Both the position numbers and the translations under genes were made by a program. From NCBI RefSeq assembly GCF_022761035.1, contig NZ_JAKWJP010000002.1, positions 434,001 to 498,000 of the forward strand: a DNA stretch of 64,000 nucleotides. The letters run 5' to 3'. Below are positions 17,591 to 25,228 of the stretch, one piece after another; position 1 is the first letter of the stretch; each line of letters begins with the position of its first letter. Below the pieces are notes generated by a model. The model ran no database searches, was not told the origin of the DNA, and saw only the letters and a list, made by a program, of their open reading frames with translations. The DNA comes from Microbacterium sp. SS28 (GTDB lineage: Bacteria > Actinomycetota > Actinomycetes > Actinomycetales > Microbacteriaceae).

Positions 17591-18658
17591 ATGACCGAGA
17601 CCACGACGGGCGGGGCGACCACACCGGGTTCCGAACACAGCGGCGGACCTCCCGAGTATGTCGCGTCGGCGCTGAAGACCCACCGCTACCTGCGACTGTC
17701 ACTCGTGTTCGCGGTGGTGGCGCTGCTGATCGGCGTCACGATCGCCTCGCTGGCCGGCGGGTACGTGAAGGGGTCGATCAGCTACTACTACTGGACGCCC
17801 GCGAGGAACGTGTTCGTCGGAGTGCTCATCGCGGCATCCCTCGCCATGCTCGTCCTCAACGGGCGGGGAGGCGCAGCAGCCTTCCGTCTGCTGGGGTGGA
17901 AGATCACGCTCCCCAGCCCGTCGACGCTGCTCGACCTCGCAGCAGTCTTCGGGCCTCTCATCGCGATCGTTCCCACGGATATGAAGAAGATCGAGCAGGG
18001 CCTGACGACCTTCACCTGCGACGTGGGCGAGGTGGAGTGCCTGCCGAAGGCTGCCCTTCCCGATGTGCAGAACGGGGTCCTCACGTACATGATCATCGTG
18101 ACGGTGGCCGTGGTCGTGATGTGGCTGATCCGGGACAAGAAGAGCGCGCGGGAACCCTTCGCGCGTCTCGTGCCCGTGACGGCCCTCGTCACGGCCGCCG
18201 CCATGGGGGTGCTCACGTTCTGGCTGAACGGCACCTTCCCGTACATCCGGATCGGCGACTGGAGCATCAGCATTCACTACATCGCCACGTTCCTGTTCTT
18301 CGCATCGTTCGCTGCGGTGGTGTTCATCCGAGGGTTCCGCGACGCGGACCCGGAAGACCAGCACAAGGCCACGCCGCTGCAGAAGCGCTGGTACATGTGG
18401 CTGGCAGGGCTCATGGCGCTCGACATGGCGTTCCTCGTCTCCCTGAGCTTCTTCGCATGGTTCGGCGTGCAGGACCTGCTGCCCGGCGTACCCGAGGTAT
18501 TGCTCGGCGAAGCGTTCGGCCTGATCCTGTTCGCGGTGTTCTGGGGGATACAGACCAATCAGCGGTGGGATGAGGTCATCACGACCGTCGCGCCCGGTCG
18601 GCCTGCTGCTGCCCAGCCCGAAGCGCAGCTGACGCCGGCCGGGGGCGTGACCATCTGA
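17591..18658 (+). CDS. Polytopic membrane protein of unknown function
   Basis: The 355-residue product has about eight predicted membrane helices and the motif ISYYYWTPARNVFVG near residue 62, which recurs in an uncharacterised bacterial family where an S-I-S-x-YYY-T-x-x-RN-x-FVG pattern follows the first helix. Residues 1-30 are a Thr/Gly-rich cytosolic tail. No catalytic motif is visible. The preceding 280 bp contain a possible -10 box (TACGAT at about 17486). It opens the accessory part of the window, where GGATGCC words become scarce. Confidence 0.75.
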   Translation: MTETTTGGATTPGSEHSGGPPEYVASALKTHRYLRLSLVFAVVALLIGVTIASLAGGYVKGSISYYYWTPARNVFVGVLIAASLAMLVLNGRGGAAAFRLLGWKITLPSPSTLLDLAAVFGPLIAIVPTDMKKIEQGLTTFTCDVGEVECLPKAALPDVQNGVLTYMIIVTVAVVVMWLIRDKKSAREPFARLVPVTALVTAAAMGVLTFWLNGTFPYIRIGDWSISIHYIATFLFFASFAAVVFIRGFRDADPEDQHKATPLQKRWYMWLAGLMALDMAFLVSLSFFAWFGVQDLLPGVPEVLLGEAFGLILFAVFWGIQTNQRWDEVITTVAPGRPAAAQPEAQLTPAGGVTI

Positions 18659-18686
18659 CGGCCGTCACCACTGCCCGTCGTCCTTC

Positions 18687-18692
18687 TACACT
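18687..18692 (+). promoter_or_regulatory. -10 box of leaderless FAD oxidoreductase promoter
   Basis: TACACT lies six bases before the ATG at 18699. Confidence 0.5.
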
Positions 18693-18698
18693 CGGCGT

Positions 18699-19952
18699 AT
18701 GCAGACGCACGACGTGGTCGTGATCGGCGCCGGACTGGCGGGCCTGCGATGCGCCGCCGAACTGGCGGCCCGCGGCCGTGAGGTGGTCGTGCTCGAGGCC
18801 GCCGATCGCGTCGGCGGACGCCAGCGCACCGATCGCGTGGACGGCTTTACCCTTGACCGCGGGTTCCACGTCCTGAACACCGCCTATCCCGCCGTCCGGG
18901 CCGCGGTAGACGTCGATCGCCTCGCGGTGCGGACTTTGCCGACGGCGGTCCGGGTGCGCCGCGCAGACGGCTCCATGGCAACGATCGGGCACCCCCTGCG
19001 GCATGCGCATCTGCTTCCGGCGATGCTCGCGAGTGGTCTCGTGACGCCGCGCGACACCGTCGGGCTTCTGCGATGGCTCGGCCCGATCGCCCTCCGCCCG
19101 CGCATTGCGGTGACGCGTCCGGACCGCACCATCGGCGAGGGCTGGGACGCCGCCGGTCTGACCGGGTCGCTGCGCACCGAGGTCCTGTCGCCGTTCTTTT
19201 CGGGCGTTCTGGCGGACGCGTCGGAATCGACGTCCGACACCTACGTGCGCCTCCTCGCCCGATCGTTCCTGCCGGGAGGTGCGGGACTGCCCGGAGACGG
19301 CATCGGGGCGCTGCCGAGGGCGCTCGCCTCGCGCGCTCGTGCGGCGGGAGCGGATATCCGGGTCAGCCGTGCCGTGAGCCGACTGCGTCGGCGGGAGAAT
19401 CGGTGGGAAGTGCGCGCGCTGGGCGAGGGACGTCTGCTCGCGCGCGACGTCGTCGTCGCGGTGGGCGCGGAGGCTCTTGACGTGCTCATGGACGTACCGG
19501 TCCCCACCACCCGAGGACTGCAGACATGGTGGTTCGCGGCCGAGGAGCCGCCGTCATCCGCCATTCTCACGCTCGACGGCACTCGCGACGGCCCGATCGT
19601 CAACTCGCTGGCGATCTCCGCCACGGTCCCGCAGGCGGCTCCGCGAGGCCGCCACCTCATTCAAGCGACCTGTCTGTGGTCTCCCGAGCGTGTCGCGACC
19701 GAGCACGAGGTGCGCGTGCAGCTCTCGCGCATGTGGGGCCGCGCCTCCACGACGTGGGAACTGCTGCGGCGCGACGACATCCCGCACGCACTCCCCGCGC
19801 TGCCTCCTCCCATGCGGCGCCCGTCGCCCGCCCGCATGGGCGACGGACTGTACATTGCGGGCGATCACCGCGAGACACCGTCGATACAGGGGGCGCTCCT
19901 CTCCGGGATGCGGGCGGCGAAATCCGTGCTGACGACACCGATGCGGGGTTGA
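18699..19952 (+). CDS. NAD(P)/FAD-dependent oxidoreductase (phytoene desaturase/amine oxidase fold)
   Basis: A 417-residue flavoprotein with an N-terminal Rossmann motif VIGAGLAGLRCAAELA (residues 7-22), the following VVLEAADRVGGRQRT acidic-end strand, and a C-terminal GDHRETPSIQGALLSG FAD-binding block. The fold is that of carotenoid desaturases and flavin amine oxidases. No carotenoid gene lies beside it, so the substrate is open. The mRNA is probably leaderless, with no Shine-Dalgarno sequence before the ATG. Confidence 0.88.
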   Translation: MQTHDVVVIGAGLAGLRCAAELAARGREVVVLEAADRVGGRQRTDRVDGFTLDRGFHVLNTAYPAVRAAVDVDRLAVRTLPTAVRVRRADGSMATIGHPLRHAHLLPAMLASGLVTPRDTVGLLRWLGPIALRPRIAVTRPDRTIGEGWDAAGLTGSLRTEVLSPFFSGVLADASESTSDTYVRLLARSFLPGGAGLPGDGIGALPRALASRARAAGADIRVSRAVSRLRRRENRWEVRALGEGRLLARDVVVAVGAEALDVLMDVPVPTTRGLQTWWFAAEEPPSSAILTLDGTRDGPIVNSLAISATVPQAAPRGRHLIQATCLWSPERVATEHEVRVQLSRMWGRASTTWELLRRDDIPHALPALPPPMRRPSPARMGDGLYIAGDHRETPSIQGALLSGMRAAKSVLTTPMRG

Positions 19953-20101
19953 CGCGACCTTGCGCTCCGCCCGCTCACGGCTTGACCACATCATTGGAGC
20001 GATCCGTCGCGTCACGCCGCCCGGACCGCCGGCGGATCCAAGCAACGCGCCCGCCTTCGCACCGTAAGCCTCGTTCTCAGCGACTCCCGTAAGAGCGGCT
20101 G

Positions 20102-20826
20102 TCACGTGCCGATCGTCGAGACCAGCACACCGCCCTCGGCCGGCAGCACCCGCCAGACACTGCCCGCGCCCTCGACGCGGAGCGCACCGACGCCAAGATC
20201 AGCGCGGTGCGCTCGTCGATGCCGAGTGCACCCGCGATCAGCCCCGATTCGACGGCGGCGACCAGTCGAGACAGCATGCCCCGTTGGGCCACGTGCACCT
20301 CGATGGCCACGTCGACGAGACCGATGCCAACCTCGATCTCCAACTCATCGCCTGGCTCGCCGGGATCCTCGGGTGAGACCACCACGCCGCCGATGCGCGA
20401 CCCGCTTCCGAGCGAGCGCTCCGCGGCGATCATCGCGCCGGCCGAGACGCCGAGGTATGGCACGCCGTCGGCGACCAACCGGCGCAGCTCGTCGAACACC
20501 GGCTCGAGCCCGGCGCGCACGTTCTCGACGTTGCCGCCGCCCACAGCGATGCCGTCGACGTCGGCGATCGCATCGAGCAGGATCGGCCCGCCGGGCCGCG
20601 CCGCGGTGAGGTGCAACTCGAGGGCGGGTTCCGTGCCGGCCGCTGTCAGGAGTTCGCCGAGTGCCGCCGCCTTCTCCTCGGCCTCGGGGTGGAGCGAGAT
20701 CACTGCGACGCGCGCCCGCGCGCGGCCAGCGTGGGCCGCTCGCCGCAGCGCTTCAGCGACGAACGGCGCGTAGAGCGGGGCATCCGCCGTCGTCGTCGCG
20801 CCGCCGCCGATGAGGTGCACGCTCAC
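20102..20826 (-). pseudogene. Peptidase S51 (cyanophycinase-like) protein with a 3' frameshift
   Basis: The start is GTG at 20826. The protein has the S51 class I glutamine amidotransferase-like fold, with the nucleophile motif GVSAGAM near residue 140 and a VGGGNVENV strand. Near 20195 the natural frame is lost: after GIDERTALI the reading switches. Restoring one C in the ATC-TTGG run lets the other frame continue as LGVGALRVEGAGSVWRVLP and stop at 20102, the usual S51 ending. Without it the protein ends in a random-looking tail at 20077. This is either a one-base deletion or a sequencing error. The active site is upstream of the break. Confidence 0.62.
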
Positions 20827-20948
20827 GCGGCATCCTCCCCGGCTGTGACGGCGAACGATGGTGCCACATCACGGAACCGGTCGGCGGGGAGAAGCTCGCG
20901 GCAGATCCCGTCACTGTCGGCGGCCGCGTCGTTCGCATCGAAGGTCAT
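20823..20948 (-). CDS. Small 41-residue open reading frame coupled to the S51 gene
   Basis: An ATG at 20948 opens a 41-residue frame (MTFDANDAAADSDGICREL at its start) whose TGA overlaps the GTG of the S51-like gene by four bases (GTGA). I recognise no family and see no strong ribosome binding site. It could be a leader peptide, a small protein, or the end of a decayed gene. The rest of 20949-21244 shows no convincing gene. Confidence 0.35.
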   Translation of the reverse strand: MTFDANDAAADSDGICRELLPADRFRDVAPSFAVTAGEDAA

Positions 20949-21244
20949 CCGATGAGGCTAACCGGGCGAGGGTCTCAGCGGTGCCCGCGAGCGGACCGGG
21001 CCGCCCCGCAGCGCCCTGCACACGGTCACTGCCATGCCCGCCGGGGACCGCATCCGATCAGCTTCAGCGCGGACTCGAGCGGCACAAACCCGCCGATCGT
21101 CGAGCTCGACCTCGTCGAACTGCCCGTCATGGTCACATCCGCGTGCGAATCAAGCCCTCACGCCCGGTCGGGCAACGGCTCGACGAGCCAATCAAGTCCG
21201 TGATCAGGAGACCTCGCAGGAGCCGACGCGCGAGGGAAATGCGA

Positions 21245-21266
21245 AAGGCGCCCTCGCGGGCGCCTT
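21245..21266 (-). terminator. Intrinsic terminator after tRNA-Ala copy 1
   Basis: AAGGCGCCC and GGGCGCCTT form a perfect nine-pair stem with a four-base loop, followed on the minus strand by a T-containing tail. It starts eight bases beyond the tRNA 3' end. Confidence 0.7.
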
Positions 21267-21271
21267 CCTTC

Positions 21272-21347
21272 GGTGGACCTGAGGGGACTCGAACCCCTGA
21301 CCCCCTGCATGCCATGCAGGTGCGCTACCAGCTGCGCCACAGGCCCG
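21272..21347. repeat. 76-bp direct repeat, left copy
   Basis: This block is identical to 24696-24771 and comprises the whole tRNA-Ala gene plus one to two flanking bases on each side. The sequences diverge immediately outside. Confidence 0.85.
21274..21346 (-). tRNA. tRNA-Ala(GGC), copy 1
   Basis: A 73-base cloverleaf on the minus strand starting GGGCCTG. The anticodon stem CCTGC/GCAGG carries loop ATGGCAT, giving anticodon GGC (alanine). The T arm GTTCGAGTC is normal, the discriminator is A, and CCA is not encoded. The sequence is identical to the copy at 24698. A strong terminator follows, which suggests that this copy keeps the original 3' flank of the locus. Confidence 0.95.
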
Positions 21348-21497
21348 GACGGATGACTTCGTCGACCAGAATCCCGCGATTGTCGGCCTTCGCATCGCTC
21401 CCGGGTGGTCATTCCGAGTCTAGCCGACCCGTCCTTGGGATCTTCCGGCGCGGCTGCGCCGAGGTGCTGCGAGCGGCGGATGCCGAGTCCTCCCGTG

Positions 21498-22673
21498 TCA
21501 CGCCATCCACTCGAGAAGCGACTTCTTCTCGGCCGTCCTCCACGAGTGCTCGAAACGTGAGACGGCGAGCTCGCCCGCGCGTTCTTCGTGTGCGTGGAGC
21601 CGGCCATACAGGAAGGCGGCTGCGGGCGAGGTCGTATCGCGCGCGATTTCTTCGAGGCGTCTGCGAGTCACGACACTGTCCTGAAGCTCGCCGAGCTCGG
21701 TCTGCAGCTCCTCCATGGCCATCACGAAGCGCGCAGCGGGTCTGCCGAAGAACTCGGCGAGGGTCTCCCCTGCGTAGCGGGCCTTCTTCGCCGCCTTGCG
21801 GGCCTCATGCAGCGCGCTGTCACGCTCGGCCGGCATGCGGGCTTCGGACGCGGTCGTGACCAGGGCATCGAGCCGCGCGAAGGCACGCAATGCCTGCGGT
21901 GACAGCACACGGCTCGCAGGGCGCGCTGCGTTGTCGCTGAGTGGCGGTTCGGTGACGAGCCGCTGCAGATCCCGAAGGAGCGTGCGATACCGAGGGGAAT
22001 CGAGCGCCTCGAGGAGCTCTCGGTGCGCGGAGCGGTAGGCCGCGGCCAGTTCCGGATCCACGCTGCTGTCCCCTGCACCGATGCCGAACTGAGGTGCCTC
22101 ACTGCTCACGATGCCGGCTATCCGGTCACGCATCACCTCGGCGTCGCGTGCGGCACCCAGTACGCCCGCCAGCCACTTGAGCTCCTCGCATATCGGCCTG
22201 ATCTCATCACGACGCAGCACCTTCTTGAACGTCTGCAGACAGCTGCGCAGCCGTCGAGCGACGACGCGCATGGCGTGCACGCTCTGCGGCGCGTCGAGGC
22301 GGACGAGGGGATCGCTCGCAACGATCTGCGCCGCCTGCCGCTCGATGTAGCGGACGAGGACCTCCTCGGCAGGAGTATCGGGTGAGGGGCGACGTCGTTC
22401 ATCGCGAGGAGTGGGAGCCGGATCCTCCGGCCGCTCGGGAGCTTCCCGGCGCCTCGAGGCTGGGCCCGGTTCGGGGACGCCCGTCGAGGCACCGGCGATG
22501 TCGGCATCGCAACCGCCTGACGCCGGCTCGCGCCCGTGCAGCGCCGTGACGTCCACCGTTGGAGCGCTCCCTGGGAGACCAACGGCGCTCGCCTCGGCGA
22601 TATCAGGTGTGCTGCCGAACATGGAGTCGTGGACGAGCATCACGTCAGGCGACTGATGGATCGGGGCGTTCAT
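21498..22673 (-). CDS. CHAD domain protein with a flavodoxin-like N-terminal remnant
   Basis: Residues about 105-391 form a CHAD domain: helical, rich in conserved histidine and arginine, with HAMRVVARRLRSCLQTFKK near its start and HEARKAAKKARYAGE later. CHAD domains bind inorganic polyphosphate. Residues 10-75 are not CHAD. MLVHDSMFGSTPDIAEA resembles the phosphate-loop start of a flavodoxin, and DADIAGASTGVPEPGPASRRREA resembles a decayed later flavodoxin segment. A degenerate flavodoxin start therefore seems fused in frame to CHAD. The gene lies inside the tRNA-Ala bracket, divergent from a universal stress protein. Confidence 0.8.
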   Translation of the reverse strand: MNAPIHQSPDVMLVHDSMFGSTPDIAEASAVGLPGSAPTVDVTALHGREPASGGCDADIAGASTGVPEPGPASRRREAPERPEDPAPTPRDERRRPSPDTPAEEVLVRYIERQAAQIVASDPLVRLDAPQSVHAMRVVARRLRSCLQTFKKVLRRDEIRPICEELKWLAGVLGAARDAEVMRDRIAGIVSSEAPQFGIGAGDSSVDPELAAAYRSAHRELLEALDSPRYRTLLRDLQRLVTEPPLSDNAARPASRVLSPQALRAFARLDALVTTASEARMPAERDSALHEARKAAKKARYAGETLAEFFGRPAARFVMAMEELQTELGELQDSVVTRRRLEEIARDTTSPAAAFLYGRLHAHEERAGELAVSRFEHSWRTAEKKSLLEWMA

Positions 22674-22875
22674 GGTCGCTCGCGATCCTCAAGTCCGTCG
22701 ACGGCGTGGAACATGCGGCGGCGCTTCCTCTCGTTCCCATGCGACACCCGCATGGCACAGCAGACCGGGTCCAAAGTCCCGCGACCATGCTGCGGGACCT
22801 TCGGCCCGGCTTCCCGGGTGGGTGCGGCGTAGCGTCCGGGTGAATGCGCGGCGGGAGCGCGGGTCGGAGGTCGTC

Positions 22876-23706
22876 ATGGAGCGCATCGTTCTCGGTTACG
22901 ACGGGAGCCCTGCGGCAGTTGCCGCCCTCAAATGGACGGCAGACCGGCGCAGCCGCTCGCGCGCGAAAGTCGATGTCGTCAACGTGATCTCACCCATGAC
23001 CCGGAACAGGTCGCTCGGCATCGAGCAGCTCGCGGACGCCGAGGCATACCTCCGCGAGCGCGCTCCTGGCATGCCCGTGGAGCTGCACCGTCTGGAAGGC
23101 GCCATGCCCGACACGCTCGGCGACTTCGCACATGGGGTCGACCTCATCGTGGTGGGCATCGATCCGGCACACCTGATGCGGGCGGCATTCCCCGGGCTGG
23201 TCCCCCTCGAACTGGCGATGGAATCCAGTGTGCCGGTGTGCCTCGTGCCCGCAGGGTGGGTGGAGGCGGACGATCCGGTGACGGTCGGCATCGCGAACGA
23301 TGCATCGTCGGACTCGGCCGTCGCGTTCGCCGCCCAAGAGGCCCGCCTGATGTCGACAGGTCTGCGCCTCGTGCACGCATGGCTGATGCCGACACCGACG
23401 CCGTACGGTTCGACAGCCCTCGCCCTCTCCCCGGACCATGAGCTGGAACATCATCGTGCTGTCCTCGATGAGGCGATGGTGAACCTCATGGAGGCGCACC
23501 CGTCACTCCAGATCCACGGTGACCTCGTCAGGGACAGCCGCGCGGCCGCACTCCTGAAGCTCTCGAGGACGTCGTCGATGCTCGTGATCGGGACGCATCA
23601 TCACGGGCCTCTCACCGGGGCGCTGCTGGGATCCGTTGCGCAAGAGGTGCTCTGGCGGGCGAACTGCCCGGTGTGCGTCGTGCCGTACGACCTCCGTGAG
23701 CGATAG
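22876..23706 (+). CDS. Universal stress protein, two tandem UspA domains
   Basis: A 276-residue protein made of two UspA-like domains (about 1-130 and 137-276). The second keeps the ATP-binding signature GTHHHGPLTGALLGS; the first is less well conserved. The ATG at 22876 has GGAGG five bases upstream, preferred over an earlier GTG at about 22841. Such proteins bind ATP and support survival under hypoxia, starvation or DNA damage in actinobacteria. It is divergently transcribed from the CHAD gene and faces a second UspA gene. Confidence 0.88.
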   Translation: MERIVLGYDGSPAAVAALKWTADRRSRSRAKVDVVNVISPMTRNRSLGIEQLADAEAYLRERAPGMPVELHRLEGAMPDTLGDFAHGVDLIVVGIDPAHLMRAAFPGLVPLELAMESSVPVCLVPAGWVEADDPVTVGIANDASSDSAVAFAAQEARLMSTGLRLVHAWLMPTPTPYGSTALALSPDHELEHHRAVLDEAMVNLMEAHPSLQIHGDLVRDSRAAALLKLSRTSSMLVIGTHHHGPLTGALLGSVAQEVLWRANCPVCVVPYDLRER

Positions 23707-23951
23707 GCCCGCCCGCCCAGCCGGCACGCGCCTGGCGGTGGCGACCGCGTGGGGGCTCCACTCAGCGAGCTGCTTCTCGGCTTCCCGAGTGCTGAGGGCG
23801 GCGGGAGCCGCCGACCGCACCGCGCCACGCGCGGTCTCGTCGTCACGGGGCAGGGCGTCGGCGAGCCGCACTCTCCTCGAGCGCCCGTGCGAGCTCTCGG
23901 AACTCGATACCCCGGCCCGACATCAACTCGAGCCTCCTCGCACCACCCGGC

Positions 23952-24428
23952 TCAGCGCACGACGAGGACGGAGCACGCCGAGTGCGATGCGAGCGCCCCG
24001 CTCACCGAGCCCAGGAGAAGTCCGCTGAACCCGCCGTGACCTCGGCTCCCGACCACGACCATCTCCGCTTGCTGCGACAGCTCGACGAGCGTACGAGACG
24101 GCCGACCTTGTTGCGCGGCGGAGGTGAACCATCCGGGCGCTCCGTCGGGGAAGCTGTCGGACACGGCACGGGCTCGAAGCTCTTCAGCGGCCTCGGAGGG
24201 TCCCGGATCGATCGCCGGCGAGAAGTGGTCGCCGTACATCATCGTGGGGTAGTCCCAGATCACGGCCACGTGGACGGGCATCTCGAGTGCAGGTGCCATG
24301 CGCAGCGCGGTCTGCAGCGCCCGGAACGAACTCTCGGACCCGTCGAAGCCCACGAGCATCCCGGGCTTCGCCCACGGAAGCGGGGCCGTCTTCCTCTGCG
24401 GACCGGGATCGCGGATCACTTCGGGCAT
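23952..24428 (-). CDS. Universal stress protein, single UspA domain
   Basis: A 158-residue UspA domain with LVGFDGSESSFRALQTAL at the start and the nucleotide-binding signature GSRGHGGFSGLLLGS near the end. A 20-residue N-terminal extension precedes the fold. GAGG shortly before the ATG can serve as the ribosome binding site. It converges on the two-domain UspA gene across 245 bp in which I see only a doubtful, frameshifted short frame on the minus strand. Confidence 0.88.
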   Translation of the reverse strand: MPEVIRDPGPQRKTAPLPWAKPGMLVGFDGSESSFRALQTALRMAPALEMPVHVAVIWDYPTMMYGDHFSPAIDPGPSEAAEELRARAVSDSFPDGAPGWFTSAAQQGRPSRTLVELSQQAEMVVVGSRGHGGFSGLLLGSVSGALASHSACSVLVVR

Positions 24429-24695
24429 GACCTCATCCTGAGCCGGCGCGCGAGCCCATCACAGGACCAACGTCCCCCAGAGGTGCGCCGCCTCGTCGCA
24501 GACTCCCCTCGCGTAGGAGCTGATCAGACGCTGACATCCGGCTGGGGACATGTCGGACACGGCGAAGCTGCCTCTGAGCCGACGCCAAGTAAAGAGACGC
24601 CGCCTCGGCGGAGCCGTGAGGTGACTGGTGAAGATCGACAGGACGTCTCCACTCCCGAGAACGGAGCGGCGATACCTGGATTTACCAGTGATTTT
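24429..24695. other. Gene-free stretch beside the right tRNA-Ala copy
   Basis: I see no convincing gene, integrase fragment or terminator in this 267 bp. A short CTGG/CCAG inverted repeat is the only structure near the tRNA 3' end, in contrast to the strong terminator beside the left copy. Confidence 0.5.
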
Positions 24696-24771
24696 GGTGG
24701 ACCTGAGGGGACTCGAACCCCTGACCCCCTGCATGCCATGCAGGTGCGCTACCAGCTGCGCCACAGGCCCG
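24696..24771. repeat. 76-bp direct repeat, right copy
   Basis: This block is identical to 21272-21347 and contains the second tRNA-Ala gene. Confidence 0.85.
24698..24770 (-). tRNA. tRNA-Ala(GGC), copy 2
   Basis: This 73-base tRNA is identical to the one at 21274-21346. It lies 77 bp downstream of rsfS on the same strand, so it probably keeps the native 5' context, while its 3' side leads into the accessory segment and has no strong terminator. Confidence 0.95.
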
Positions 24772-24847
24772 TACTGCCGCCCCCGACTGCTCGGGGCAAC
24801 TCGACAAGCTTACAACAGGTCGAGAGGTTCCTCGAACCACGGGGGGC

Positions 24848-25228
24848 TCACGGGGCGGGTGTCACGCGCTCCGGAAGCTCGATCGGAACGACGGGGCAGT
24901 CCTTCCACAGACGCTCGAGCCCGTAGTAGACGCGCTCGTCCTCGTGGAACACGTGCACGACGAGGTCGCCGAAGTCGAGGAGCACCCAGCGGGCCTCGCT
25001 GCGCCCCTCGCGACGCAGTCGCTTGAAGCCCGATTCGAGGAGCTTGTCCTCGATCTCGTCGGCGATCGCCGCGACGTTGCGCTCGCTGCGCCCCGTCACG
25101 AGCAGGAAGATGTCGACGAGCGGGAGGGGCTCGGAGACGTCGAGGCCGACGAGGTCCTCGCCGCCCTTCGATTCCGCTGCCGCCGCTGCGATCTGCAGCA
25201 TCCGTCGTCCGCTGTCCGTGGCCACCAT
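24848..25228 (-). CDS. rsfS: Ribosome silencing factor
   Basis: The 126-residue protein of the RsfS/Iojap family binds ribosomal protein L14 and blocks subunit joining when nutrients are short. VDIFLLVTGRSERNVAAIAD and WVLLDFGDLVVHVFHEDER are the diagnostic blocks. The ATG overlaps the stop of the upstream gene by one base (TGATG). The order nadD, hypothetical, rsfS, tRNA-Ala looks native to the family. Confidence 0.93.
   Translation of the reverse strand: MVATDSGRRMLQIAAAAAESKGGEDLVGLDVSEPLPLVDIFLLVTGRSERNVAAIADEIEDKLLESGFKRLRREGRSEARWVLLDFGDLVVHVFHEDERVYYGLERLWKDCPVVPIELPERVTPAP

Noticed and set aside
23707..23923. Short minus-strand frame (start ATG 23923, about 26 residues) that could continue in another frame as an 80-residue protein between the two UspA genes
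   Set aside because: It needs a frameshift and then runs into the UspA gene in antisense. The ribosome binding site is plausible, but the composition is what GC-rich antisense sequence gives.
24459..24764. Possible integrase or recombinase fragment next to the right tRNA-Ala copy
   Set aside because: The minus-strand frame overlapping the tRNA shows no catalytic arginine or tyrosine context and half of it is tRNA sequence.
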